Assembly: GCF_000264455.2 (NCBI RefSeq)
Contig: NC_017956.1
Location: 62,001 to 126,000, forward strand
Direction of reading: 5' to 3'
Source: Tistrella mobilis KA081020-065
GTDB lineage: Bacteria > Pseudomonadota > Alphaproteobacteria > Tistrellales > Tistrellaceae
DNA length: 64,000 nt
How positions within the stretch are numbered: position 1 is the stretch's first letter; every line of letters begins with the position of its first letter. The translations under genes were made by a program, and so were the position numbers. The notes beneath the pieces were generated by a model. It did no database searches. It saw only the letters and a program-made list of their open reading frames with translations, and was not told the DNA's origin. Shown piece after piece: positions 34,147-43,822 of this stretch.

Positions 34147-34527
34147 TCAGCGAGAAATTGATTGCAGGTAGGTTGACACGTCAGAGGCTTCTTCTTTCGT
34201 CAGTGGGCTGAGAGCCATCTTGGTGCCGGGGACGACGCCAATCGGATCCATGATAAAACGGGTAATTTCATCAGGAGTCCATGTGATACCGGAAGATTTC
34301 ATTCCTTCCGAATAGTCGTAATTTCGCACCTGACCAGCTTTTCTGCCAATCACCCCAGAGAGGGTGGGGCCGACCATATTTGCTGTGCCGCTCAAAGCAT
34401 GGCAGGCAGTGCAGTTTTCTGCAATGCGCTTGCCTCGATCTACTGCGGCTTGATCCAGTTCAGGCGCGTCATCACCACACGCTGTGAGTGTCAAAGCCAG
34501 AACAGGCAGAACCATCCATTTCTTCAT
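34147..34527 (-). CDS. Lipoprotein class I cytochrome c
   Basis: This 126-aa protein has a lipoprotein signal (VLPVLALTLTAC, lipobox LTAC), the heme motif CTACH, GPTLSGVIGRKAG and a distal methionine in GTKMALSP. It would carry electrons from the GMC dehydrogenase encoded upstream into the respiratory chain at the outer face of the membrane. The ATG at 34527 has GGAGG nearby; longer frames lack support. The region is less GC-rich than the flanks. Confidence 0.88.
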   Translation of the reverse strand: MKKWMVLPVLALTLTACGDDAPELDQAAVDRGKRIAENCTACHALSGTANMVGPTLSGVIGRKAGQVRNYDYSEGMKSSGITWTPDEITRFIMDPIGVVPGTKMALSPLTKEEASDVSTYLQSISR

Positions 34528-34546
34528 TTCAGGTTGCCTCCGGCAG

Positions 34547-34783
34547 TTATCGGGCGATGGCGGGACTGGAGCGCCCCGCCAGAAGGGAAAGGAGGAGTGC
34601 GTGAAGGATTGCGAGCCCGTAGATGGCCAAGCCCGGGCCGGCATAGAAGCCAAAGAAGACGGTGATACCTGCGACAGCCAAAATAAAATTAGCTGCGACG
34701 CCAAGCCCAGGGCCGCGCCAGAGCAGCACGGACAAAGGAGGTATCAAGGGCGCCAGGACGATGGCAAGCAGACGTTTCATCAT
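34547..34783 (-). CDS. Small membrane protein, YqaE/Pmp3-like
   Basis: This 78-aa hydrophobic protein has two to three membrane segments (LLAIVLAPLIPPLSVLLWRG, then FILAVAGITVFFGFYAGPGLAIYGLAILHAL). The PPLSV..RG.G pattern and an ILHAL ending recall the Pmp3/YqaE family, but the middle is longer than usual. It lies between the GMC and cytochrome genes of the same operon. Its role is unknown; a membrane anchor for the dehydrogenase is possible. Confidence 0.55.
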   Translation of the reverse strand: MMKRLLAIVLAPLIPPLSVLLWRGPGLGVAANFILAVAGITVFFGFYAGPGLAIYGLAILHALLLSLLAGRSSPAIAR

Positions 34784-34805
34784 GATGTCTTCACCCTGAG
34801 AGCTG

Positions 34806-36379
34806 TCAGGCAGCAAGCTGCTTTTCGATATGTTCGGCCAGACGGATGGTGAAGCCGACGATCATCATAGTCGGTCCCGAGTAGCCGGCAGTCGGGAAGA
34901 CGGAGCTGCCACCTATGTAAAGATTGCCGACGCCATGGACGCGCTGGTTTCGGTCCACCACGCCATCTTCGGGGACATCGCTCATCCGGGTTGTGCCGAT
35001 CTGGTGATAGTGGCCGGCGATACGGGACTCCACCAGGTCTCTGGTGATTTCCTCTAGTTCCACCCGTCCATAACCAAGAGCGGCAAACTCGGAAGCAATG
35101 CGTTCCTGGCCAATCTTGAACGACCGGACATCTTCATCGAGGATGCGCCAGTCGAGGTCCGCAATAAGGCTTCCGAGAGCATCTCGCCGATCCGAGATAA
35201 CCACGCGGGAGTCCGGGTTCGGCGCCTGCTCGAGGCGATGTTCCAGCTCGTAATAATCGGGCTGAATGTGGCGGAGGTTGGTGCGAGAGAGGCTGAAGCG
35301 GGTCACTCCTCCAACTTCGCCGAGCATTGTCGCGACATCTCGGAGGTATGCGAAGTCACCAGGAGCCATAAACCCGTCGCGGACGTACCCCATAGCTTCG
35401 CGAGTGCGGGGGTCCATGTATACGGGATTGAAGCGACAATAATACTGGAGCAACTTCTCCTTACGGATGAAATCATCCGTAAAGCCGACGTTGGCATTCA
35501 GATGAAAGAGGTCTGCATACATACGATCATAGGCCGCAGGGAACTCCGGGCCCGGAATGAAACGTGACGCAAAAATGTGAGTGTGGTCCATGAAATAGCG
35601 ACCGACATGGTCGTGAGCATTGCCAATGCCGACATTCATGACGTCATTCGACGTCAGCAGCAGACGCGCATTTTCAATGGCATGGCAGCACAAGGCGAAG
35701 ACCTTTGCGCGCACTTGAACTTTGCGGCCATTGAGCGTGGCGCAGTCCAGGTGGCTGACTTCCTTGCCATCAGATCTCAGGCGTACCTGTGTGAGATTCA
35801 GATGGTGATAAATACGCAGGTTTGGGGACGCGCCGAGTTCGTCATGATACTTGGGCCCAAGGCGAATATCTTGGGCAATCTGAAAGACTTTTGTTTGAAG
35901 AATCTCCGATTTGCGATCCACGAGTTCATCCACGGGGACTCCCCGATTCTCGAAGATCGCTTGGGGGTCGAAGAATTTGGACGAAATCCCAAGCTGCTCG
36001 GCGGCCTTGGCAATGTACGGGGCGATCTCAGCATAGCCGACAGGCCACTTCGGCAAGTTGAGCTCTGGCCTGCCGTCATAGTCGATCTCGTCGTTTGCGC
36101 GGCAGAAGCCTGACCAGTGATTGGTGGTCCCGCCAAAGTAACGGAGCCGGCAGGCGGTCAGGTTGTAGTACGGCAGGCTGAGATTCCGTCCTGCAAAGAG
36201 GTTCTGGGTCTCTCCCTCGAGTGAAAAGCCCCCGATTCGATGAGAACCACATCCTTGACGGATTTGGCCAGTCTGCGTGCAAGCGTCAGGCCGGCAGCGC
36301 CGGATCCGACGATACAGACAGATGCCTCAATCAGGTCGCCTGCGTCACTGTTGCGCGCATCGATGAATCCAGATGTCAT
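34806..36379 (-). pseudogene. GMC-family FAD dehydrogenase, large subunit, with a one-base frameshift
   Basis: The N-terminal frame (36379 to about 36234) has the FAD-binding motif CIVGSGAAGLTLARRLA and then goes out of frame. Adding one C to the C5 tract at 36229-36233 restores a continuous reading of about 525 residues (GGFSLEGETQNLFAGRN, later FGGTTNHWSGFC, joining the frame that reads PKWPVGYAEIAPYIA). The C-terminus keeps the catalytic His region (YHQIGTTRM) and VFPTAGYSGPTMMIVG, where the common NPT is GPT. Either a true phase-off mutation or a sequencing error is possible. The intact protein would oxidise a sugar or alcohol in the periplasm. Confidence 0.8.
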
Positions 36380-36397
36380 TCTAAAACAACCTCAAAA

Positions 36398-36730
36398 TCA
36401 CTTCCCGGTGGAATCGGCGGCCAGGATGAAGATTGATGTCTCGGTCCGCGAGAAGGAGATACCGCCGATTTGGACCGTGCGGCCCTGACGAAAATCTTCG
36501 GCAATCTCCCTCTTCATCGAGCGCAGGGCGCTCATGTCGCGCTGAGGAAGCCGCTTACCTTCTGCCCGCAAAGCGGTAACGTCAGCGGCCGGAAGATCCG
36601 CGATGGCCCGCCTGCCGAGCTTGGCGAGGGAGTCTGCCGTCTGTGGCGCCGCGGGCAGTGCCAACGCGGCACTAGCTGTCACGGCGGTGACGCATCCGGC
36701 TGACAATGAAAGGAACGTGCGACGATTCAC
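36398..36730 (-). CDS. Tat-exported small subunit of a GMC dehydrogenase
   Basis: This 110-aa protein has a twin-arginine signal (NRRTFLSLSAG) and a C-terminal DFRQGRTVQIGGISFSRTE motif resembling the small subunits of gluconate, sorbitol or fructose dehydrogenases, which accompany the FAD subunit through the Tat pathway. It is the first gene of the leftward four-gene operon, 18 bases before the large-subunit gene. The match is by motif only. Confidence 0.65.
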   Translation of the reverse strand: MNRRTFLSLSAGCVTAVTASAALALPAAPQTADSLAKLGRRAIADLPAADVTALRAEGKRLPQRDMSALRSMKREIAEDFRQGRTVQIGGISFSRTETSIFILAADSTGK

Positions 36731-36887
36731 GGGCAGGCCTCTCCTGATTTCAGTGCCTGTATGCGATTCGGCCGAGCGGGCTCGGACGTCCGCTTATCGA
36801 ATAGCATGTTAACCCTGATCGGGCCATGCTCGATCGTCAGCCGATCTGATCAGACCGCTCCGGCGATGCCGTTGCCCGCAGATTGAT

Positions 36888-37271
36888 TCAGATACTGCGA
36901 CGCGTCGCGGCGAATACGAGCTTGATGAAAGCGAGCCCACCCAATAGGACCAGGACGCTACCTGCCTTGGCCACGGGTTCACCCGTCGCGACGTCGCCCG
37001 AGAACAGGATGGTGAGACCGATTGTCATCACCACCAGTCCCAGATGGGCGAGGATGGCATGTGCCACCGCAAAGCGGGTGGCTGCCAGATCGGGGCGGTC
37101 CTTCAGCACCAGCCCATAGATGGCGGATGATGCAAAGCCCAGCAGGTTGAGATGGCCGTGGGCAGGCCCGTATTCAAAGTGCTGGCTCGCGGCCATGGCG
37201 ATGCCCGCGGCCATGCCGAGAGCGACATAGATCGCTGCGGCACGCAGATGGAAGGCGGCGAGGGCGTTCAT
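36888..37271 (-). CDS. Small membrane protein resembling a heme-copper oxidase subunit I fragment
   Basis: This 127-aa protein has four membrane segments (YVALGMAAGIAMAASQ, HLNLLGFASSAIYGLVL, FAVAHAILAHLGLVVM, VLVLLGGLAFIKLVF). The EYGPAHGHLNLLG motif resembles heme-ligand helices of oxidase subunit I and related small membrane proteins. It starts at 37271 behind an AGAAAGGG site; the longer 197-aa frame is not supported. Function not known. Confidence 0.6.
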   Translation of the reverse strand: MNALAAFHLRAAAIYVALGMAAGIAMAASQHFEYGPAHGHLNLLGFASSAIYGLVLKDRPDLAATRFAVAHAILAHLGLVVMTIGLTILFSGDVATGEPVAKAGSVLVLLGGLAFIKLVFAATRRSI

Positions 37272-37425
37272 GGACGACCCTTTCTGTGCGGATTGGTGTG
37301 ACCCGTCGATGCGGAGCGGCCCGGGGGCTGAGACCGCCGGGCGCGCATTTCCACACCGTATCCTGCCGCCGATCAACGCCCTGCACAGGGCGGGTCGAAG
37401 TGGGGGTGAACGGCCGTCAACCTTC

Positions 37426-37605
37426 TCAGAAGTCGACGCATTTCCCGTTGCGTTCCCAGTCGCCGTAACGGACCGGATCAAGCCCCTTGGGGCCGCCGAT
37501 TTCGGTGGGCTTTTCCGGTGCGGGTGCCGGGGTGGTCGTGTCCGTCGCGGGGGGCGCGTCCGGGGCTACGGCGCGGCCGGCGTCGTTCTGCGTCTTTTCG
37601 GTCAT
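37426..37605 (-). CDS. DUF1674 / SDHAF4-like protein
   Basis: This 59-aa protein ends in the family motif GGPKGLDPVRYGDWERNGKCVDF, which is shared with the mitochondrial succinate dehydrogenase assembly factor 4. The N-terminus is a Pro/Ala/Thr-rich tail. A good AGGAGGA ribosome site precedes the ATG. It is divergent from htpX with about 150 bases between. A role in flavinylated SdhA assembly is known for the eukaryotic family and is inferred here. Confidence 0.9.
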   Translation of the reverse strand: MTEKTQNDAGRAVAPDAPPATDTTTPAPAPEKPTEIGGPKGLDPVRYGDWERNGKCVDF

Positions 37606-37761
37606 AGCCTTTGATCCTCCTGCACTGCATGACACCGATGCGGGCGGTTTCGCTTGAAGCCCCCGTGCCTGTCCATATATGTCAGGCGTTCCGGCGGCGC
37701 ACCCCCGCCCGATGCGGAAGCCGCCTGCGGCCTCGTCCTCCATCCGGGCTCGACACATCCC

Positions 37762-38673
37762 ATGAACCACATCCGAACGGCAGTGCTGCTCGCGGTCATG
37801 ACCGGGCTGTTCATGGTCGTGGGCTATCTGATCGGCGGTGGCAGCGGCATGATGATTGCGCTGCTGATCGCCGTGGTGATGAACGGTTTCGCTTATTGGA
37901 ACGCGGACAAGCTGGTGCTGCGCATGTATGGTGCGCGCGAAGTGGATCCGCGTGCGGCACCGGAACTGTACGACATGGTGGCACGGCTCGCCGCCAATGC
38001 CGGCCTGCCGATGCCGAAGCTCTACATCGTCGAAGAGGCGCAGCCCAATGCCTTCGCGACCGGCCGCTCGCCTGAAAAGGGCGCCGTGGCGGTGACCCGC
38101 GGCCTGCTGCAGGCGCTGTCGCCTGAAGAAGTTGCCGGTGTGGTGGCCCACGAGCTTGCCCATATCCGCAACCGCGATACCCTGATCATGACGGTGACCT
38201 CGGTCATCGCAGGTGCGATCGGCATGCTCGCCAACTTCGCCTTCTTCTTCGGCGGTTCGCGGGACGACAACGGCAACCCCAATCCGCTGGGCTTCGTGGG
38301 CGTGTTGCTGATCTCGATGCTGGCGCCCGTCGCCGCGGCTCTTGTGCAGATGGCAATCAGCCGCTCGCGCGAGTATCAGGCCGATCGCATCGGTGCCGAG
38401 ATCTGCGGCCGGCCCGACTGGCTCGCCTCGGCGCTGACCCGTCTTGAGAACGCCTCTCGCCGCGTGGTCAACGGCCACGCCGAACACAACCCGGCCTCGG
38501 CCAATCTCTTCATTGTGAACCCATTGAAATCCAACGCCGTCGACAGCCTGTTCCGCACCCATCCGACCACCGCCGACCGGGTGGCGCGCCTGCGCGCCAT
38601 GACCGTGGGCACCGCGCCGGCCGGCGCGCCGGTGGGCTTTGCCCGCGGCCCGCGCCGCGGCCCCTGGGGCTGA
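37762..38673 (+). CDS. htpX: Membrane protease HtpX
   Basis: This 303-aa M48-family zinc metalloprotease of the inner membrane degrades damaged membrane proteins. It has two N-terminal membrane segments, the catalytic HELAH motif, a further membrane pair and the downstream EYQADRIG zinc-ligand motif. The final PRRGPWG tail is unusual and basic. The gene is followed after 7 bases by rsmB, so the two are probably one operon. Confidence 0.95.
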   Translation: MNHIRTAVLLAVMTGLFMVVGYLIGGGSGMMIALLIAVVMNGFAYWNADKLVLRMYGAREVDPRAAPELYDMVARLAANAGLPMPKLYIVEEAQPNAFATGRSPEKGAVAVTRGLLQALSPEEVAGVVAHELAHIRNRDTLIMTVTSVIAGAIGMLANFAFFFGGSRDDNGNPNPLGFVGVLLISMLAPVAAALVQMAISRSREYQADRIGAEICGRPDWLASALTRLENASRRVVNGHAEHNPASANLFIVNPLKSNAVDSLFRTHPTTADRVARLRAMTVGTAPAGAPVGFARGPRRGPWG

Positions 38674-38680
38674 GCGCCGG

Positions 38681-40306
38681 ATGCGCCCGCCCCGCCGCCC
38701 CGAGGACGACCGCCGCAACGACCGCGGCGCCCACCCCTCTCGTGATTCCGGGCCCTCTCGTGATTCCGGGCCCTCTCGTGATTCCGGGCCCTCTCGTGAT
38801 GCCCGGCCCTCTCATGACGACCGTCCCGCCCGTGATCAGGCTGCCGGTGACCGCCCCCGCGGCGCCCGTCCGCCCCAGGGCCGCGACCGGAGCTATCAGG
38901 GGGATCGCGACGGCCGGATCCAGGGCGGCAAGCCCCGGAACGACCGCTATCGTGCGGCCCGCGATCACGCCCATGAGCCGCGGCCCCGCGCCGACTTTCG
39001 TGAGCCGACGCCCTCGCGGGCCATCGCGGCCGAACTGCTGATGGATGTGCTGGATGACGGCCGGCCGCTGGATGATGCGGTCGCCACCCATCCGGGCTTC
39101 CACCGGCTGGAGCCGCGCGACCGTGCCCACGCCCGGATGCTGGTCGCGACCGTGCTGCGCCGGAAGGGCGAGTTCGACCGGCTGCTCGGCCGGGTGATGC
39201 AGCGGCCGGCACCCGAAAAGGCCATGCATGTCCTGCGCCTGGGGCTGGCCGATCTCAGGGTTCTGTCGACCCCGGATCATGCCGCGGTGGACAATGCCGT
39301 GCGCCTCGCCCAAGCGGGCGGGCTCGGTGGCCTCTCGGGTCTGGTCAATGCGGTGCTGCGCCGGCTGGCGGCCGAGGGCGATCAGATCGCCGCGGCCGCG
39401 AAGATCGATCCCAAGCGAGAAAACCTGCCCCGCTGGCTGCGTGCCTCGTGGGAGGCGGCCTATGGGGTGGAGACGACCGATGCCATCGCCGAGGTGCTGC
39501 TGCGCGAGCCGCCGATCGATCTGTCGGTCAGAAACCCGCGCGAGGCGGCGGCCTGGGCCGAAAAGCTCGGCGGCCGTGCCGTCGGTGGCCGCACCGTCCG
39601 CCTCGATCGGGCCGAGGGTGGTGTCGACCGGCTGGAGGGCTATGACGAAGGGGCGTGGTGGGTTCAGGATCTGGCCGCCACCCTGCCGGCCATGCTGCTC
39701 GGCGATGTAAAGGGCAAGCTGGTCTACGACCTCTGCGCGGCGCCGGGCGGCAAGACCGCACAGCTGGCGGCTGCCGGGGCCCATGTCACCGCCGTCGATC
39801 GCAGTGCCCGGCGGATGATGCGCCTGGGTGAGAACATGGCCCGGCTGGGCTTCACCGACGTCACGCCGGTGACCGCCGATCTTCTTGAATGGCGGCCCGA
39901 GGGCGCGGCCGATGCCGTGCTGCTGGACGCCCCCTGCTCGGGCACCGGCACGCTGCGCCGGCGCCCCGACCTCGCCTGGTCGAAGCGCCCGGATCAGGTG
40001 GCGGAACTGGCGGAGCTGCAGGAGAAGCTGCTTGAGGCGGCTTTGAAACTGGTGAAACCGGGCGGCGTGGTCGTCTATGCCACCTGTTCGCTGGAACCGT
40101 CGGAGGGCGAGGATCTTGTCCGCCGGGTGCTCGACCGCGGTTTTGACGCCGAACGCGTGCCGATCGGTGCCGATGAACTTCCTGCCCGGCTCGGCGTTGC
40201 GATCAATGCCGCCGGCGAATTGCGCACCACGCCCGCCCTGCTTGCCGATGCCGGCGGCATGGACGGGTTCTTCGCCGTCCGTCTGCGACGCCGCGACGCC
40301 GCCTGA
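38681..40306 (+). CDS. rsmB: 16S rRNA (cytosine-C5-967) methyltransferase RsmB
   Basis: This 541-aa protein has a roughly 110-residue basic, low-complexity N-terminal extension built from SRDSGP repeats, then a NusB-like RNA-binding domain (AIAAELLMDVLDDGRPLDDA) and an SAM-dependent m5C methyltransferase domain (DLCAAPGGKTAQLA, DAPCSGTGTLRR, YATCSLEPSEGE) with both catalytic cysteines. The extension is longer than usual for the family. ATG at 38681 is 7 bases past htpX. Confidence 0.93.
   Translation: MRPPRRPEDDRRNDRGAHPSRDSGPSRDSGPSRDSGPSRDARPSHDDRPARDQAAGDRPRGARPPQGRDRSYQGDRDGRIQGGKPRNDRYRAARDHAHEPRPRADFREPTPSRAIAAELLMDVLDDGRPLDDAVATHPGFHRLEPRDRAHARMLVATVLRRKGEFDRLLGRVMQRPAPEKAMHVLRLGLADLRVLSTPDHAAVDNAVRLAQAGGLGGLSGLVNAVLRRLAAEGDQIAAAAKIDPKRENLPRWLRASWEAAYGVETTDAIAEVLLREPPIDLSVRNPREAAAWAEKLGGRAVGGRTVRLDRAEGGVDRLEGYDEGAWWVQDLAATLPAMLLGDVKGKLVYDLCAAPGGKTAQLAAAGAHVTAVDRSARRMMRLGENMARLGFTDVTPVTADLLEWRPEGAADAVLLDAPCSGTGTLRRRPDLAWSKRPDQVAELAELQEKLLEAALKLVKPGGVVVYATCSLEPSEGEDLVRRVLDRGFDAERVPIGADELPARLGVAINAAGELRTTPALLADAGGMDGFFAVRLRRRDAA
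38735..38824 (+). repeat. 18-bp in-frame minisatellite within rsmB
   Basis: Five tandem 18-bp units run from 38735 to 38824. The first three are identical (each starts CCCTCTCGTGATTCCGGG) and the last two have diverged. Being a multiple of three, copy-number changes alter only the number of SRDSGP hexapeptides in the basic tail of RsmB. Confidence 0.9.
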
Positions 40307-40327
40307 GACCACCCGTAACCAGCCGTC

Positions 40328-41083
40328 ATGACGGCCCCGTCGGAGGCTTCCCACCTGATGACCGCATCCGCCGCCAGCAGCCGCTCCGCCACCCCCAGCC
40401 AGGCACCGATCCGGATTGCGCCGTCGATCCTGTCGGCCGATTTCGCCCGGCTGGGCGATGAGGTCGCCGCCATCGATCAGGCGGGGGCCGACTACATCCA
40501 TGTCGATGTCATGGACGGCCACTACGTGCCGAACCTGACCATCGGCCCGATGGTGGTGAAGGCGCTGAGGCCGTGGTCGAAGAAGGTGTTCGACGTCCAT
40601 CTGATGATCGCACCGGTCGACCCCTACATCCCGGCCTTCGTCGAGGCCGGGGCCGACATCGTGACCGTCCATGCCGAGGCGGGGCCGCATCTGCATCGCA
40701 GCGTGCAGCTGGTGAAGTCGCTGGGGGTGAAGGTGGGGGTGTCGCTCAACCCCTCCACCCCGCCCGAGGTGCTGGACTATGTGCTGCCGGATCTGGATCT
40801 GGTGCTGGTGATGAGCGTGAACCCCGGCTTCGGCGGCCAGAGCTTCATCCCGTCCCAGCTCGACAAGATCCGCATCCTGCGGTCGAAGATCGATGCCACC
40901 GGCCGGGCGATAGATCTTGAGGTCGACGGTGGCGTGACGCCCGAAACGGCGGCCCTGGTGGCCGCCGCCGGGGCGGATGTGCTGGTTGCAGGGTCGGCCG
41001 CCTTCAAGGGCGGTGCCGAGGCTTACGCTCCGAACATCCGGGCATTGCGCGCCGGCGCAGATCGGGGGCGCACCGGCGGCTGA
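40328..41083 (+). CDS. rpe: Ribulose-phosphate 3-epimerase
   Basis: This 251-aa TIM-barrel enzyme interconverts ribulose 5-phosphate and xylulose 5-phosphate. Family motifs are intact: [50 protein letters not shown] and EVDGGV. ATG at 40328 gives a 29-residue tail before the conserved IAPSIL, and ATG at 40358 is an alternative. Lies 21 bases past rsmB. Confidence 0.96.
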   Translation: MTAPSEASHLMTASAASSRSATPSQAPIRIAPSILSADFARLGDEVAAIDQAGADYIHVDVMDGHYVPNLTIGPMVVKALRPWSKKVFDVHLMIAPVDPYIPAFVEAGADIVTVHAEAGPHLHRSVQLVKSLGVKVGVSLNPSTPPEVLDYVLPDLDLVLVMSVNPGFGGQSFIPSQLDKIRILRSKIDATGRAIDLEVDGGVTPETAALVAAAGADVLVAGSAAFKGGAEAYAPNIRALRAGADRGRTGG

Positions 41084-41161
41084 TGCCGCCCTCCCCTTCC
41101 GATCCCGTCTCCGTCTACGCGTCTTCCTTTTCTCCCCCCGCAATCGAGAGACCAGAGGCCC

Positions 41162-43234
41162 ATGGCCGCGATCACGCGCATGCCGCCGCCCGGAAGTCCG
41201 CTGCCTGGCGCCGGCGATCGTCTGAGAGCGCTGGCTCATCGGTGGTTCGTGGCCCCGCTGCCGGATGCGCGCGGCGGGCTGAAACGCGTGCTGGAACCCT
41301 TGCGCCCGGGCGACCCGCACCGCGGCGTGGAGATGGTACAGGGGCATTTCCGTCTGGCGGGGCAGGTGGTGGAAGCCAGTCACAAGCTGGGCCCGGACCC
41401 GTTTCGCCCCGACGAGGACGGGATGGCCCGGGGCGACGACGAGCCGGACATCGAGCTGACCCCGGTGCCGGCGCAGCCGCCAGCCCCTGAGCCGATCCTG
41501 GACGATACCGCGCGCCCTGAAGATGCGGCCCTGCTGGAAGGCGGTGACGTGTCGGCGGAGGGCGAGACGCCGGCAATGGTCTTCAACGCCCCGACCCCTG
41601 CGCTGTCGCGGCCGGACTGGCTGCCCGACGAGGCCTCGGATGCCTGGCTGGTCGCCTGGCAGGGCTTTCAGTGGCTGGGCCATCTGAGGGCTGTGGCGGG
41701 GCCCCATGGCTCCCGCGCCCGGGCGCTGGCCCGCGCACTCGTTTTTGAATGGATCGCGGCCGACCGGGCTGAATTCCAGCCCTATGTCTGGTCGCCGGGC
41801 ATTGCCGGCCGCCGGCTGGCGGCGCTGTCGATGCATGCGAATTTCCTCATCGACGCCGATGACGACCGGCTGCAGGCGGCCCGCACCGATGATCGTCGCC
41901 TGATGGCGGCACTGCGCCAGCATGCCGACCGTCTGGAGCGGATGGTCAAATGGCGTCGTCTGGACGGAATCGAGCGTATCCAGGCGCTCCGCGGCCTGTG
42001 GATGGGGCGGGCGGCGCTGGGGGCCGGCCGGCGCAGGCTCGCCCGGATCGCGAAGCTGTTGATGCAGGCGCTGGAGCGTCAGATCCATGCCGACGGCGTG
42101 CATCAGTCCCGCTCGCCGGTCTGTCAGCTCGATCTCGTCTCGGATCTGGTCGAGTTGAAGACGATCGCCGCCGCCCATGACGCCGATCTGCCGGCCGGGT
42201 TCGACGAGTTGATCAGCCGGCTGGCTGCAGCACTCCGGCTGATGCGTCATCGTGACGGCGTGCTGGCCCTGTTCAACGGTACGCCGGAGATTCCGGCGGC
42301 CCGGGTCGATCAGGTGCTGGGGCATGTGCCGGCCCGCGGCATGGAACGACTGGACGGCGCCGTCGGCGGCTTCGAGCGTCTGGCCGCCCGCCGGACCACG
42401 GTGCTGGTCGATCTGGGGCTGCCGGCACCCGTCACCGCCGGACAGGCCGGCTTTTCCGGTTTCTCGTCATTCGAGATGTCGACCGGGCGCGAGCGGCTGG
42501 TGGTCAATTGCGGCGCCTATGTCGCGAGGCCCGGGCCCTGGATGCAGGCCGTCACCCAGGCGGCTGCACATTCCGGTGTAACGGTCGAAGACCAGGGGCC
42601 GCAGCGAGTCGAAGCCGGATCTGGGGAACGTCGCCGCAAGGCCGGCCCGCCGGTCACCATCGATCGCCGCGACGACGAGGGGGCACAGTGGCTGGAATTC
42701 ACCCATCACGGCTTCCGTGATCACGGCCTGGTCCATGCCCGCCGCTTCTATCTTGGGCCGGACGGCGACGATCTGCGTGGCGAAGACCGCTTTATCGCCC
42801 TGCCGGGGCGTGGCGAGGCGCCGGTCCGCTTCGCGCTGCGCTTCCATCTTCATCCCGCCGTCAAGGCCTTACCCATTCAGGGCGGCGCCGCCGTGCTGGT
42901 GCGGCCGGTCCACGGCCCGGGCTGGTATGTCCGGGCCGATGGCGCCAGCATCGCGATCGAAGAGAGTGTCCATATGGGCCATGAGGGGCGGGTGCGCCCG
43001 GCCCAGCAGGTGGTGGTGAGCGGCGTCGCCGAGGGGGCGGAGACCCGGGTGCGCTGGGCGTTCCAGCAGGTTCAGCCCAGGGGTGAGGGGGATGTGCGGC
43101 CGCAGGGCGGCTTCGATGCCCGACCTGCGCGCATCGATGATCCCCGCCGCGCGGTGCCGGCTGTGACGGAGGCGCCGTCGGTGCCGCAGGGCGCCGAACG
43201 CGACGGCATCGCGGACCCGCCTGCGACTGCGTGA
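41162..43234 (+). CDS. Heparinase II/III-family protein
   Basis: This 690-aa protein contains the helical toroid N-terminal domain (WLGHLRAV, FEWIAADRAEFQPYVWSPGIAGRRLAAL) and the C-terminal heparinase II/III-like beta-sandwich (GRERLVVNCGAY, THHGFRDHGLVHARRFYL, GEDRFI). Alphaproteobacteria carry it next to rpe and rsmB, where it is a cytoplasmic or envelope protein of unclear substrate, not a true heparinase. No signal peptide is obvious. Confidence 0.85.
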   Translation: MAAITRMPPPGSPLPGAGDRLRALAHRWFVAPLPDARGGLKRVLEPLRPGDPHRGVEMVQGHFRLAGQVVEASHKLGPDPFRPDEDGMARGDDEPDIELTPVPAQPPAPEPILDDTARPEDAALLEGGDVSAEGETPAMVFNAPTPALSRPDWLPDEASDAWLVAWQGFQWLGHLRAVAGPHGSRARALARALVFEWIAADRAEFQPYVWSPGIAGRRLAALSMHANFLIDADDDRLQAARTDDRRLMAALRQHADRLERMVKWRRLDGIERIQALRGLWMGRAALGAGRRRLARIAKLLMQALERQIHADGVHQSRSPVCQLDLVSDLVELKTIAAAHDADLPAGFDELISRLAAALRLMRHRDGVLALFNGTPEIPAARVDQVLGHVPARGMERLDGAVGGFERLAARRTTVLVDLGLPAPVTAGQAGFSGFSSFEMSTGRERLVVNCGAYVARPGPWMQAVTQAAAHSGVTVEDQGPQRVEAGSGERRRKAGPPVTIDRRDDEGAQWLEFTHHGFRDHGLVHARRFYLGPDGDDLRGEDRFIALPGRGEAPVRFALRFHLHPAVKALPIQGGAAVLVRPVHGPGWYVRADGASIAIEESVHMGHEGRVRPAQQVVVSGVAEGAETRVRWAFQQVQPRGEGDVRPQGGFDARPARIDDPRRAVPAVTEAPSVPQGAERDGIADPPATA

Positions 43235-43301
43235 AAGCCGCACCGCGCCTTGCGTTTTTGCCAAAGTTGGGTCTTGCCTTCCGGACGCCGATGACCGATA
43301 T

Positions 43302-43318
43302 AGGACCTGAACAGTCCT
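43302..43318. promoter_or_regulatory. IscR type-1-like dyad upstream of the SUF operon
   Basis: AGGAC at 43302-43306 and GTCCT at 43314-43318 form a perfect dyad with a 7-base spacer, about 70 bases before the Rrf2 gene and preceded by ATAT. The GAC-N7-GTC core matches the centre of the known IscR type 1 site, although outer positions do not. Autoregulation by the downstream Rrf2 protein is the natural reading. Confidence 0.45.
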
Positions 43319-43384
43319 GATTGGCGCGAGGCCCCCGTGGCCCTCGTGTCCGACCGGCCCATCCGACCCGGGACAGACCGTCCG

Positions 43385-43822
43385 ATGCTGAAAATCGCCA
43401 AGCTCACCGACTATGGGATCGTGGTTCTGACCCATATCGCCAACGCCCCCGATCGGGTTCATCGGGTGACGGAGCTTGCCGAAGAGCTGGCCATTCCCGC
43501 GCCGACCGTCGCCAAACTGGCCAAGACCCTGGCGCGGGACGGTCTGCTGATTTCGCATCGTGGCGCGCATGGCGGCTATCGCCTGGCGCGGCCGGCGGCC
43601 GAGATCCGGGTGGTCGACATCGTCGAGAGCCTGGAAGGCCCCGTGGCCATCATGGAATGCATCGAACATCCCGGCACCTGCCGGCAGGAAAGCGTGTGTC
43701 AGACCCGCGGCAACTGGATCCGGATCAACCGGGCGATCAGCCGCGCACTGGAAGGGATCAGCCTTGCCGACATGGCGGCGGATGCGGCTGTGCAGCCCTT
43801 CCCCGCGGCGCAGGCGGGCTGA
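43385..43822 (+). CDS. Rrf2-family SUF regulator with [2Fe-2S] cysteines
   Basis: This 145-aa protein starts MLKIAKLTDYGIVVLTHIA at 43385; a GTG at 43337 is also in frame. It has the Rrf2 winged helix (AIPAPTVAKLAKTL) and the three conserved cysteines (ECIEHPGTC, later ESVCQTR) that bind a 2Fe-2S cluster in IscR-like sensors. It is the first gene of the SUF operon and probably represses it when cluster supply is adequate. Confidence 0.9.
   Translation: MLKIAKLTDYGIVVLTHIANAPDRVHRVTELAEELAIPAPTVAKLAKTLARDGLLISHRGAHGGYRLARPAAEIRVVDIVESLEGPVAIMECIEHPGTCRQESVCQTRGNWIRINRAISRALEGISLADMAADAAVQPFPAAQAG

Noticed and set aside
36076-36282. Separate small gene between the GMC fragments
   Set aside because: It overlaps the frameshifted GMC region in a third frame; a one-base correction explains the whole stretch.
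38510-42325. Very long minus-strand frame (1271 codons)
   Set aside because: It lies opposite htpX, rsmB, rpe and the heparinase gene, all with clear motifs, and reads as low-complexity Arg/His/Gly-rich sequence. It is an artefact of high-GC codon bias.
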